Below are positions 1 through 5,539 of a DNA stretch of 6,597 nucleotides, piece by piece (within the stretch, counting starts at the first letter, position 1; each line of letters opens with the position of its first letter). A program made the position numbers and the translations under genes. Source of the stretch: an uncultured Clostridia bacterium. Its GTDB lineage: Bacteria > Bacillota > Clostridia > Oscillospirales > Acutalibacteraceae. The notes under the pieces were generated by a model. It was not told the DNA's origin. It searched no databases and saw only the letters and a program-made list of their open reading frames with translations. The DNA is taken from contig CALCBQ010000090.1 of the NCBI GenBank assembly GCA_937897215.1, forward strand, positions 1 to 6,597, written 5' to 3'.

Positions 1-7
1 TGATTTT

Positions 8-247
8 ATGAAAATGTGGAAGAGCAAAAGTTGGCAACTTGAAGTTACAGGTGTTGATGGTAATGTTCAATTATTTGGCGTCAACATTTTTGATTATGAT
101 TGGGTTGATACTAAAAATAGGGTTGAGGTAAATGATTTATCGTATGCTGTTCCAGTTTACACTGTCATAATTGACGGAGAAAAATATGAATTTGCCGCTG
201 GTGAGCGTAGTAATTGTGTTTGGAACTTTTACTTAAACAAATATTAA
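8..247 (+). CDS. Small hypothetical protein, possibly 5'-partial
   Basis: A 79-residue reading frame ending in TAA, with no family that I recognise. The same frame stays open to the left edge (codons for Asp and Phe precede the first ATG), and only 7 bases precede that ATG, so no ribosome binding site can be judged. The true start may lie outside the window, or at the second ATG (14). The product is soluble-looking, rich in aromatic and acidic residues (WKSKSWQLEV near the N terminus; Trp, Asp and Tyr repeated in the middle) and has no signal peptide or membrane segment. Its alternating hydrophobic/polar pattern suggests a small mostly beta-strand domain, which is inference. A strong terminator follows 55 bases after the stop, supporting a real transcribed gene. 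Function unknown. Confidence 0.6.
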   Translation: MKMWKSKSWQLEVTGVDGNVQLFGVNIFDYDWVDTKNRVEVNDLSYAVPVYTVIIDGEKYEFAAGERSNCVWNFYLNKY

Positions 248-302
248 ATATTTTAAAGAAAATCCTCGGTTTTCACCCAGTTCTTTTTCGGACACGAATG
301 AC

Positions 303-338
303 AAACTCCCGTAAACATAATTTTATGGGAGTTTTTTT
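303..338 (+). terminator. Intrinsic terminator of the small hypothetical gene
   Basis: A 13-bp stem (303-315 with 322-334, one G-T pair) with a six-base loop. The core is ACTCCC/GGGAGT, flanked by A/T pairs, and a run of seven T (332-338) follows. This is a classic rho-independent terminator for the gene ending at 247. The region 248-302 between the stop and the hairpin shows no further recognisable element. Confidence 0.9.
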
Positions 339-362
339 GTTGCATTTTACTATTGCAACAAA
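336..362. promoter_or_regulatory. Inverted repeat upstream of the XRE regulator, candidate operator
   Basis: A perfect 9-bp inverted repeat, TTTGTTGCA, then 9 bases, then TGCAACAAA. It lies about 60 bases before the start codon of the XRE-family regulator and directly after the upstream terminator's T-run, which it overlaps by three bases. The arms are one helical turn or slightly more apart, as expected for a dimeric helix-turn-helix protein. It has no T-run behind it, so a second terminator is less likely. An autoregulatory operator is inference; no binding evidence is available. Confidence 0.4.
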
Positions 363-369
363 TCATTGC

Positions 370-398
370 TCGACTTTTTCATAATATTATGCAATAAT
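370..398 (+). promoter_or_regulatory. Weak candidate sigma-A promoter with overlapping palindrome
   Basis: TCGACT (370-375) is followed 17 bases later by AATAAT (393-398), a weak match to the sigma-A consensus. Inside the spacer lies a perfect 12-bp palindrome, CATAATATTATG (380-391), a second possible operator placed to block polymerase. The terminator at 303-338 means the downstream operon needs its own promoter here, but the exact boxes are uncertain because the region is so AT-rich. Confidence 0.35.
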
Positions 399-422
399 GT
401 AATTGAAAAGGAGGCGAGATGT

Positions 423-1919
423 ATGCCTAAAATTTCAAAAAACATTAAAAAACTTCGTGCAGAACATAATTTAACCCAAGATGCTCTTGCCACAAAAATT
501 CATGTTACTCGTCAGGCAATATCGAATTGGGAGAATGATAAAACAAAACCTGATATTGAAGCTCTTGAAAGTCTTGCACAGGCTTTTGGGGTAGATATTG
601 AAGAAATTATTTACGGCGAGAAAAAAGAAGTAATAATCTCACAAGAAAAAACAACCGAAAAAAATCGCATAAAAGTTATTCTTGCAATTATAGGTTCACT
701 TCTTGTGGCGTCAGGTTTAGCACTTGTATTCTTCGGTTTCTGGCAGTATTTGCCTGTTGCTATGAAAACAATATTTTCTGTGGTGCCAATAATAGCAGGT
801 CAGGTATTCGCTGTATATGTACTACTAAAAAAGAAAAACAATGTACTGTGGCGTGAGTGTGCGTCGCTTGGTTGGGTTGTGGGAATAGTCTCAACAATTG
901 CTCTTATTGACAATATATATGATATAAGTTGGGTATATACAGATTATCTTTTCATTGATTCTTTTCTTATAATTCCTGTAATGTTTATAATGGGTGCGAT
1001 AGCACCGCTGGGGTTTTACTATTATATGACAATTCACATTGCGATAACTTCTAATGTGTATATGTCAAGTATATTTGCTTCACTTCTTCTGTTTGCAGTG
1101 GGTGTTGCATTTGTTTTCTTAATTTCAAAAAGCAAAGAAGACGTTCGAGGCAAAATAGCACAATGGATTACAGTTATTGCATCAATACCATTGTTTGTAA
1201 TCTATCTGTTTGCAGGATCTGAAGTTGGAATACTCTCAATGAATTTATCGGTGTTATTTGCCTTTTTACTTTCATATTTCTTGTGCTTGTTTATATTTGC
1301 TCCAAAAAAAGATTCATTCAAATTGCCGTATAAACCAGTAGCTATTATTGGGTTGTGTATTTCAATGCTTTATTTGTCAGTCAGTGGATTTTATGATAGT
1401 GCAGAGATTGAAAATAACATTATACCATTTGTTATTTCAGCAGTAGCTTGTATTATTCCACCTGTTGTAGCATGGTTTATCAAAAGAGATACTTTTGAAG
1501 ATGATAAAGTCAGAATTGGTACAACTGCATTGCCTTTTGCAATGATTATATGGAGTTGTGTTTATTCAATAATAGAAGAATATTTTATGTGGCGGAAGTT
1601 GGAAAACGGAATAGTTGATTATGTTCCTGGTGTACACCAAGTAGTTTTTCTTGTAGGCGCGGTGTTAACTTTAGGATTTGGTGCATTATTAGTTTACCAA
1701 GGCGTAAAAGAATTGCAACTTCTCACATTAAATTTCGGTGTAATTACAGTTTTTATACAAATTTTAAGTATTTACGGTCAACTTGGAGACATCAACATTT
1801 TTGTTCTAGGAATTCTTTTGGTTGCATTTGGTGTAGGGCTTATTATTCTTAACAGTAAAATGGTATCTCTTAAAAAATCACTGAAAGAAGAAAATTCGGG
1901 AGGTGATGACAATGCGTAA
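423..1919 (+). CDS. Membrane-anchored XRE-family regulator with DUF2157-like domain
   Basis: A 498-residue protein with two parts. Residues 8-62 are a Cro/C1-type helix-turn-helix: LTQDALATKIHVTRQAISNW (17-36) includes the turn and recognition helix, followed by the usual WENDKTKPD stretch. After a charged linker (about 63-82), residues 83-478 form about 12 hydrophobic segments. NIYDISWVYTD (164-174) and the glycine-rich last spans ending in LN (476-477) recall the DUF2157 membrane family; that assignment is from memory and moderate. The start is the ATG preceded by AAAGGAGG (407-414) at 8-base spacing; an in-frame TTG at 366 has no ribosome binding site. The role is probably a DNA-binding regulator tethered to the membrane, sensing an unknown envelope signal. 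Codon use is relaxed, with many ATA codons, suggesting modest expression. It overlaps the next gene by 8 bases, so the two are surely co-transcribed. Confidence 0.85.
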   Translation: MPKISKNIKKLRAEHNLTQDALATKIHVTRQAISNWENDKTKPDIEALESLAQAFGVDIEEIIYGEKKEVIISQEKTTEKNRIKVILAIIGSLLVASGLALVFFGFWQYLPVAMKTIFSVVPIIAGQVFAVYVLLKKKNNVLWRECASLGWVVGIVSTIALIDNIYDISWVYTDYLFIDSFLIIPVMFIMGAIAPLGFYYYMTIHIAITSNVYMSSIFASLLLFAVGVAFVFLISKSKEDVRGKIAQWITVIASIPLFVIYLFAGSEVGILSMNLSVLFAFLLSYFLCLFIFAPKKDSFKLPYKPVAIIGLCISMLYLSVSGFYDSAEIENNIIPFVISAVACIIPPVVAWFIKRDTFEDDKVRIGTTALPFAMIIWSCVYSIIEEYFMWRKLENGIVDYVPGVHQVVFLVGAVLTLGFGALLVYQGVKELQLLTLNFGVITVFIQILSIYGQLGDINIFVLGILLVAFGVGLIILNSKMVSLKKSLKEENSGGDDNA

Positions 1920-2433
1920 GAAGTTAACAACAATTATCCTTGTTTTAGCAATAATTCTTCAGTTGTCAGTGCCTGTTATTATGATTGCATACAGCAAAAA
2001 TGTTGAAGGCGCTCTGCCTCAATATGGTAAAGAGTTCAAGATAAAGGTTTATGTTCAAAATGTTTATAATGGTACTGTGGATTATAGGTTTTATTCTTAC
2101 GATATGTATGATATAGGGCGATATATTGTGCTGGAAGAAGACTATGAAGGATTTGCTAATTTTGGAACAGTTCAAAAGTCAAAACCGAAAACACCATACT
2201 ATATTCGTATAACTATGGATAATAAAGCAAAATTGGATGGTTTTCCGATTAGTTCCAATATTGATGCTTTTAGGGTTAAAGAAGACTCTGCATATCTTGT
2301 TATAAAAGCGTATAAAGGCGAACTTGCGGTTGTGAATTTGTATATGGATGGTATCCCTGCAAAAGAGTGGTTTGAAACCGCAATCAAAGAAGAGGATGAA
2401 CATGGTTTCATAACATTACAGCGAAAAAATTAG
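1912..2433 (+). CDS. GDYXXLXY-like single-span envelope protein
   Basis: A 173-residue protein with an N-terminal membrane anchor or uncleaved signal (residues 4-27, after MRKK) and an outward domain rich in beta strands. The layout resembles the GDYXXLXY family (COG4929-like), whose genes commonly sit beside DUF2157 genes: an early strand (KIKVYVQN, 43-50), a segment with YDIGRYIVLEED (65-77) where the family motif would fall, a YYIRI strand (96-100), a central charged stretch, and a terminal LAVVNLYMDGIPAKEWF (138-154) like the family's closing 'valine-rich strand, then DG' pattern. The literal GDYxxLxY motif is absent, so this is a divergent member at best. The ATG at 1912 is chosen because GGGAGG (1898-1903) lies 8 bases upstream; the GTG and ATG just before it overlap or touch that site. 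The 8-base overlap with the regulator gene suggests translational coupling and a joint function. The biochemical role of this family is unknown. Confidence 0.6.
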   Translation: MRKKLTTIILVLAIILQLSVPVIMIAYSKNVEGALPQYGKEFKIKVYVQNVYNGTVDYRFYSYDMYDIGRYIVLEEDYEGFANFGTVQKSKPKTPYYIRITMDNKAKLDGFPISSNIDAFRVKEDSAYLVIKAYKGELAVVNLYMDGIPAKEWFETAIKEEDEHGFITLQRKN

Positions 2434-2439
2434 AATTAA

Positions 2440-2473
2440 GGCGGAGGGCAATCCCTCCGCCGTTGCTATTTTT
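2440..2473 (+). terminator. Intrinsic terminator of the regulator operon
   Basis: A perfect 9-bp GC-rich stem (GGCGGAGGG at 2440-2448 with CCCTCCGCC at 2453-2461) and a four-base loop, seven bases after the preceding stop codon. The T-tract is short and displaced (TTTTT at 2469-2473, eight bases after the stem), so termination may be incomplete and some read-through into the next gene is possible. Confidence 0.75.
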
Positions 2474-2491
2474 GTAAATGTGTGTTAAAAT
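2463..2491 (+). promoter_or_regulatory. Candidate sigma-A promoter of the GtrA-like gene
   Basis: TTGCTA (2463-2468), a 17-base spacer, and TAAAAT (2486-2491) match four and five of six consensus positions. Transcription would begin near A2498, just ahead of the ribosome binding site GAAAGGG (2505-2511). It starts immediately after the upstream terminator stem, a common compact arrangement. Confidence 0.5.
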
Positions 2492-2519
2492 ACTCTCATC
2501 AACTGAAAGGGCTTCGGTT

Positions 2520-2969
2520 ATGAAAGATTTTTTTAACAAATATCGTGAATTGATTATCTATATAATAGTCGGTGGGCTTACAACTGTTGTTAACTATATA
2601 ATTCATTTCGGACTACGCTTTTTTAATGCAAATTACTATGTTGCATTAACTGCCGCTTGGTTTGGCGCGGTAATTTTTGCTTATATTGCAAACAGAGTTT
2701 TTGTGTTTGAAAGCAAAACAAAAGGCAAGGCACAAGTTAAAGAGTTTGCACTCTTTATTAGTGCAAGATTATTCTCATACGGACTTGAAATGCTTATTTC
2801 ATTTATATTTATTGATTTGGCTCATGCGGATAATTTTGTATGGCAACCTGATTTTATTGACACAGTAATCCCAACAGGCGAGTTAATTGTTAAAACAGGT
2901 GCACAAGTTATCATTGTTCTTTCAAATTATATATTCAGTAAACTTGTAATCTTCAAAAAAGATGCATAA
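2520..2969 (+). CDS. GtrA-family membrane protein
   Basis: A 149-residue protein with four predicted membrane helices (about 11-32, 40-62, 76-99 and 120-143), the usual size and topology of GtrA/DPMS-like proteins (PF04138). Family marks are visible: YIIVGGLTTVVNYIIHF in helix 1, ANRVFVFES (57-65) closing helix 2, and NYIFSKLVIF (136-145) closing helix 4. Members are thought to move or position lipid-linked sugars (for example undecaprenyl-phosphate glucose) across the membrane for cell-surface glycosylation. No glycosyltransferase is adjacent here, so the substrate is unknown. The ATG at 2520 is preferred over an in-frame ATG at 2478: it has GAAAGGG 8 bases upstream, while the earlier one has no ribosome binding site and would lie upstream of the probable transcription start. 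The gene stands alone between two hairpins. Confidence 0.85.
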   Translation: MKDFFNKYRELIIYIIVGGLTTVVNYIIHFGLRFFNANYYVALTAAWFGAVIFAYIANRVFVFESKTKGKAQVKEFALFISARLFSYGLEMLISFIFIDLAHADNFVWQPDFIDTVIPTGELIVKTGAQVIIVLSNYIFSKLVIFKKDA

Positions 2970-2974
2970 TATTC

Positions 2975-3030
2975 AAATATTCACTGTATAATGTATAAAA
3001 ATACACGAAAACAGTGAATATTTTAATTTT
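2975..3030 (+). terminator. Large inverted repeat with T-rich tail, probable terminator
   Basis: A perfect 13-bp inverted repeat (AAATATTCACTGT at 2975-2987, ACAGTGAATATTT at 3011-3023) encloses a 23-base loop, which itself can form a 5-bp hairpin (TGTAT 2992-2996 with ATACA 3001-3005, loop AAAA). A T-rich stretch (3021-3030, interrupted by AA) follows. It begins 5 bases after the GtrA-like gene stops, so it probably ends that transcript. The stem is AT-rich for a terminator, and its position just upstream of the next promoter leaves an operator role open. Confidence 0.6.
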
Positions 3031-3043
3031 TGTGAATAAAACC

Positions 3044-3071
3044 TTGACTTTTTTGAATATGGTTGTATAAT
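3044..3071 (+). promoter_or_regulatory. Strong sigma-A promoter of the amino acid transporter operon
   Basis: TTGACT (3044-3049), a 16-base spacer and a perfect TATAAT (3066-3071). Transcription would begin near position 3078, giving a leader of about 35 bases, too short for a riboswitch or T-box. The ribosome binding site AAAGGAG (3097-3103) is nine bases before the start codon. The near-consensus boxes fit a highly expressed binding protein. Three TGAATA copies (3015, 3033 and 3054) lie at or just upstream of the promoter and could be regulator half-sites, which is inference. Confidence 0.85.
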
Positions 3072-3112
3072 GTAGCCATAAAAATTCAATTTACATAAAG
3101 GAGAAAACAAAA

Positions 3113-3973
3113 ATGAAAAAATCAGTTAAAATTCTTTCAGTAGTTCTCGCTCTTGTTCTTATCGTTGGTTGCTTCGCAGCTTGTGGCGGTAATGATACAC
3201 CAACAGCAAAGGTTAAGGTTATCGATATCAACCTTACAGAAGAAGAATATGCTTACGGTGTTGACAAAAATCAGCCTGAACTTCTTACAAAGGTAAACGC
3301 ATTTATTGCAGAAATCAAAGGTAACGGTAAATTTGACGCTATCTGTGATGCATACTTCGGCGATGGCGAAAAGAAAGGCGTTACTTCAGCAGCACTTGAC
3401 CCATCAAAAGACCAGCTTGTAGTTGCTACAAATGCTCAGTTTGAACCATTTGAATACAAAAAAGGCGATACATATTATGGTATTGATATGGAAATCGCAG
3501 CACTCCTTGCTGAATATCTTGGTCAGGAACTCGTAATTCAGGATATGGAATTCGACGCAGTTTGCTTGTCAGTTGGTCAGCATAAGTGCGATATCGCAAT
3601 GGCAGGTCTTACAGTAAGTGAAGACAGAAAAGAATATGTAACATTCTCAACTTCTTACTATACAGCTAACCAGAAGATTATCGTTAAAGGCGACGACACA
3701 ACATTTGATGCTTGCAAGACAGCTGCTGATGTTGAAGCAATCCTTAACGGTTATGATGACACAGTAAAAATCGGTTACCAGAATGGTACAACAGGTAACT
3801 TGTATGTTGAGGGCGACGAAGACTGGGGCTTTGCAGGTTTCAAAGTAACAGGTGTAGGTTACGGTAGTGGCTCACTTGCAGTTCAGGACCTTATCAATGG
3901 CAACATTAACTATGTTATTATTGACTCTGACCCTGCAAAGTTTATTACAGATGCAATTAACGCAGTAGCATAA
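3113..3973 (+). CDS. Amino acid ABC transporter binding lipoprotein, apparently circularly permuted
   Basis: A 286-residue extracellular solute-binding protein of family 3 (SBP_bac_3). It has a lipoprotein signal (MKKS, hydrophobic 5-19) with two candidate lipidated cysteines: C24 before GGN, as in many Clostridia, or C20 (IVGC). Residues 98-286 carry the canonical fold from its usual beginning: VVATNAQFEPFEY (103-115), YYGIDMEIA (121-129), CDIAMAGLTVSEDRKE (159-174, R172 at the place of the ligand carboxylate arginine), NGTTG (224-228), VQDLINGNINYVIID (257-271, D271 at the place of the amino-group aspartate). It then stops. The expected closing segment of such proteins (strand 'vidi.lteeeyaygv', helix 'pELl.kvNafiaeik..Gkfd.i...yFGdg') is found instead at residues 34-86. 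Thus the parts are all present but in permuted order. The gene avoids ATA isoleucine codons, unlike its neighbours, implying high expression. The substrate is a polar amino acid, type undetermined. Confidence 0.9.
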   Translation: MKKSVKILSVVLALVLIVGCFAACGGNDTPTAKVKVIDINLTEEEYAYGVDKNQPELLTKVNAFIAEIKGNGKFDAICDAYFGDGEKKGVTSAALDPSKDQLVVATNAQFEPFEYKKGDTYYGIDMEIAALLAEYLGQELVIQDMEFDAVCLSVGQHKCDIAMAGLTVSEDRKEYVTFSTSYYTANQKIIVKGDDTTFDACKTAADVEAILNGYDDTVKIGYQNGTTGNLYVEGDEDWGFAGFKVTGVGYGSGSLAVQDLINGNINYVIIDSDPAKFITDAINAVA

Positions 3974-3994
3974 TTTTATTATTGAATATGTTTT

Positions 3995-4033
3995 GCCATA
4001 ACCCTACCTTGTGGTAGGGCTATGGCGTTTTTT
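3995..4033 (+). terminator. Intra-operon terminator between binding protein and permease genes
   Basis: A 14-position stem (3995-4008 with 4013-4026) with a single A-C mismatch, a TTGT loop and six T (4028-4033). It lies 21 bases after the binding-protein stop and ends only 14 bases before the permease start; no credible promoter lies between. Partial termination here would give much more binding-protein mRNA than permease/ATPase mRNA, a familiar way of setting stoichiometry in binding-protein-dependent importers. Confidence 0.9.
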
Positions 4034-4047
4034 AAGGATTTATAATT

Positions 4048-4758
4048 ATGGGTAATTTTAAGGCAAAAATTCTAATATTTCTTGATACGTTTATAAATGA
4101 GGGCGGTTACAAAACTGTAACCGAAGGTCTTCAGAATACCGTGCAAATTGCAGTGTGTGGTCTTATAATCGGTATTATTATTGGTACATTAATTGCAGTT
4201 GTAAGAGTGTTGCCAAAATATAAACTGTTACCGAGAATACTTAACGGTATTTGTAGCTTTTATGTGTCATTTTTCCGTGGAACACCTATGGTTGTTCAAC
4301 TTCTTTTGTCATACTATGTGGCACTTCCGCTTATGGGAATAAATTTACCATCGGTTTCGGTTGCAATGCTGGTATTCGGATTAAATTCAGGTGCATATAT
4401 ATCTGAAATTATGCGTAGCGGTATTCAGTCAGTTGACCCGGGACAAATGGAAGGTGGACGCGCTATCGGCTTAAGTTTTGGTACAACAATGATTAAAATT
4501 GTTATTCCGCAGGCAATCAAGAATATCTTGCCTACACTTGGCAATGAGTTTATTACACTTATCAAAGAAACATCTGTTGTAAGCTTTGTTGGAGCTCTTG
4601 ATTTGTATGTTGCATTCAACCGTATTGGTTCAAATAACTACGAGTTTATGGTGCCATATCTTGTAATGGCAGTTATTTACATTATACTTGTTCTTATTAT
4701 CAGCGGTCTTGTTAAATTGATGGAAAGGAGTCTGAGTAAAAGTGATAGAGGTCGTTAA
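4048..4758 (+). CDS. Amino acid ABC transporter permease, HisM/GlnP type
   Basis: A 236-residue inner membrane subunit of a polar amino acid importer (BPD_transp_1, His/Glu/Gln/Arg/opine subfamily). It has about five membrane helices. Family marks include EGLQNTVQIAVCGLIIG (26-42), FFRGTPMVVQL (75-85), LNSGAYISEIMRSGIQSVDPGQMEGGRAIGL split over 112-142, and the EAA loop E135 to P154 with its G141 and IP (153-154), which docks on the ATPase. With a single permease gene the channel is presumably a homodimer. The start is supported by AAGGA (4034-4038), nine bases upstream and directly after the terminator T-run. Its 3' end overlaps the ATPase gene by 17 bases, indicating coupling. Amino acid specificity cannot be read from the sequence. 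Confidence 0.93.
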   Translation: MGNFKAKILIFLDTFINEGGYKTVTEGLQNTVQIAVCGLIIGIIIGTLIAVVRVLPKYKLLPRILNGICSFYVSFFRGTPMVVQLLLSYYVALPLMGINLPSVSVAMLVFGLNSGAYISEIMRSGIQSVDPGQMEGGRAIGLSFGTTMIKIVIPQAIKNILPTLGNEFITLIKETSVVSFVGALDLYVAFNRIGSNNYEFMVPYLVMAVIYIILVLIISGLVKLMERSLSKSDRGR

Positions 4759-5524
4759 CCTTAATAAATCATTTGGTGAAATAGATGTCCTTCACGATAT
4801 CAATATTAAAATCAACAAAGGCGAAAAGGTTGTAGTTGTTGGTCCGTCAGGCTCCGGTAAATCTACATTCTTGCGTTGCCTTAACTGTATGGAAGACCCA
4901 ACATCAGGCAGTATTATTTTTAACGGCGTTGATATTGCTGATATGAAAGTTGATATTAACATTCATCGTCAAAAAATGGGAATGGTTTTCCAGCACTTTA
5001 ACCTTTTCAACAACAAAACAGTTATTGAAAATATTATGCTCGCTCCTGTTTATGTTGAGAAAAAACGAATGAAAAAACTTCGTCGTAAAAATCCGAACAA
5101 CGAGGTTGTTAAGAGCGTAAAAGAGATTAAAGCAGATGCAAAAGCGCAGGCGATTGAACTTTTAAAGCGTATTGGTCTTGAAGAAAAAGCAGATGCTTAT
5201 CCAAGTCAACTTTCAGGTGGACAGAAACAGCGTGTTGCTATTGTCCGTGCACTTGCTATGAATCCTGATGTTATTCTTTTTGATGAGCCAACTAGTGCTT
5301 TGGACCCTGAAATGGTAGGCGAAGTTCTTGAACTTATGAAAGAACTTGCAGATAGTGGTATGACAATGGTTGTTGTTACTCACGAAATGGGCTTTGCAAA
5401 AGAGGTTGCCGACAGAGTTATATTTATGGCAGACGGTGTTATTGTTGAAGAAGGTACTCCGGACGAGATTTTCGGAAGTCCTAAAAACCAGCGAACCATT
5501 GATTTTCTTAAGAAGGTTCTGTAA
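4742..5524 (+). CDS. Amino acid ABC transporter ATP-binding protein, GlnQ/HisP type
   Basis: A 260-residue cytoplasmic ATPase that powers the importer. All motifs are intact: Walker A GPSGSGKS (34-41), Q-loop glutamine Q84, signature LSGGQ (157-161), Walker B VILFDEP (177-183, catalytic E182), D-loop SALD (185-188), switch histidine H214. Compared with the usual 240 or so residues, there is an extra lysine/arginine-rich stretch at about 105-134 (EKKRMKKLRRKNPNNEV and onward), between the Q-loop and the helix leading to the signature. Translation starts at a GTG, with AAAGGAG (4724-4730) 11 bases upstream; no ATG lies nearby, and MIEVVNLNKSFG is the standard family beginning. It overlaps the permease gene by 17 bases and is followed after 15 bases by the next gene. 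Confidence 0.95.
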   Translation: MIEVVNLNKSFGEIDVLHDINIKINKGEKVVVVGPSGSGKSTFLRCLNCMEDPTSGSIIFNGVDIADMKVDINIHRQKMGMVFQHFNLFNNKTVIENIMLAPVYVEKKRMKKLRRKNPNNEVVKSVKEIKADAKAQAIELLKRIGLEEKADAYPSQLSGGQKQRVAIVRALAMNPDVILFDEPTSALDPEMVGEVLELMKELADSGMTMVVVTHEMGFAKEVADRVIFMADGVIVEEGTPDEIFGSPKNQRTIDFLKKVL

Positions 5525-5539
5525 GAAAGGATAAGCCCG

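Noticed and set aside
366..422. Upstream extension of the XRE regulator from an in-frame TTG
   Set aside because: It has no ribosome binding site and would precede the normal MPKISKNIKKLR beginning of such regulators; the strong AAAGGAGG at 407-414 is correctly spaced for the ATG at 423.
1966..2411. Minus-strand open frames opposite the GDYXXLXY-like gene
   Set aside because: They have low-complexity compositions without family features, and the plus-strand frame has a ribosome binding site, a membrane anchor and operon context.
2478..2519. Longer GtrA-like protein starting at ATG 2478
   Set aside because: No ribosome binding site, overlaps the predicted promoter, and adds 14 residues not typical of the family.
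2677..2868. Alternative plus-strand frame inside the GtrA-like gene
   Set aside because: It is a shadow of the real frame, with no ribosome binding site or recognisable domain.
2987..2992. TATAAT as the -10 box of another promoter
   Set aside because: No acceptable -35 box lies 16-18 bases upstream, and it straddles the edge of the left arm of the large inverted repeat.
3072..3112. Possible riboswitch or T-box leader for the amino acid transporter
   Set aside because: The leader after the predicted transcription start is only about 35 bases, too short and without a hairpin.
4041..4046. TATAAT just before the permease start as an independent promoter
   Set aside because: It lies one base from the start codon, so a transcript would start inside the gene, and there is no -35 match at the right distance.
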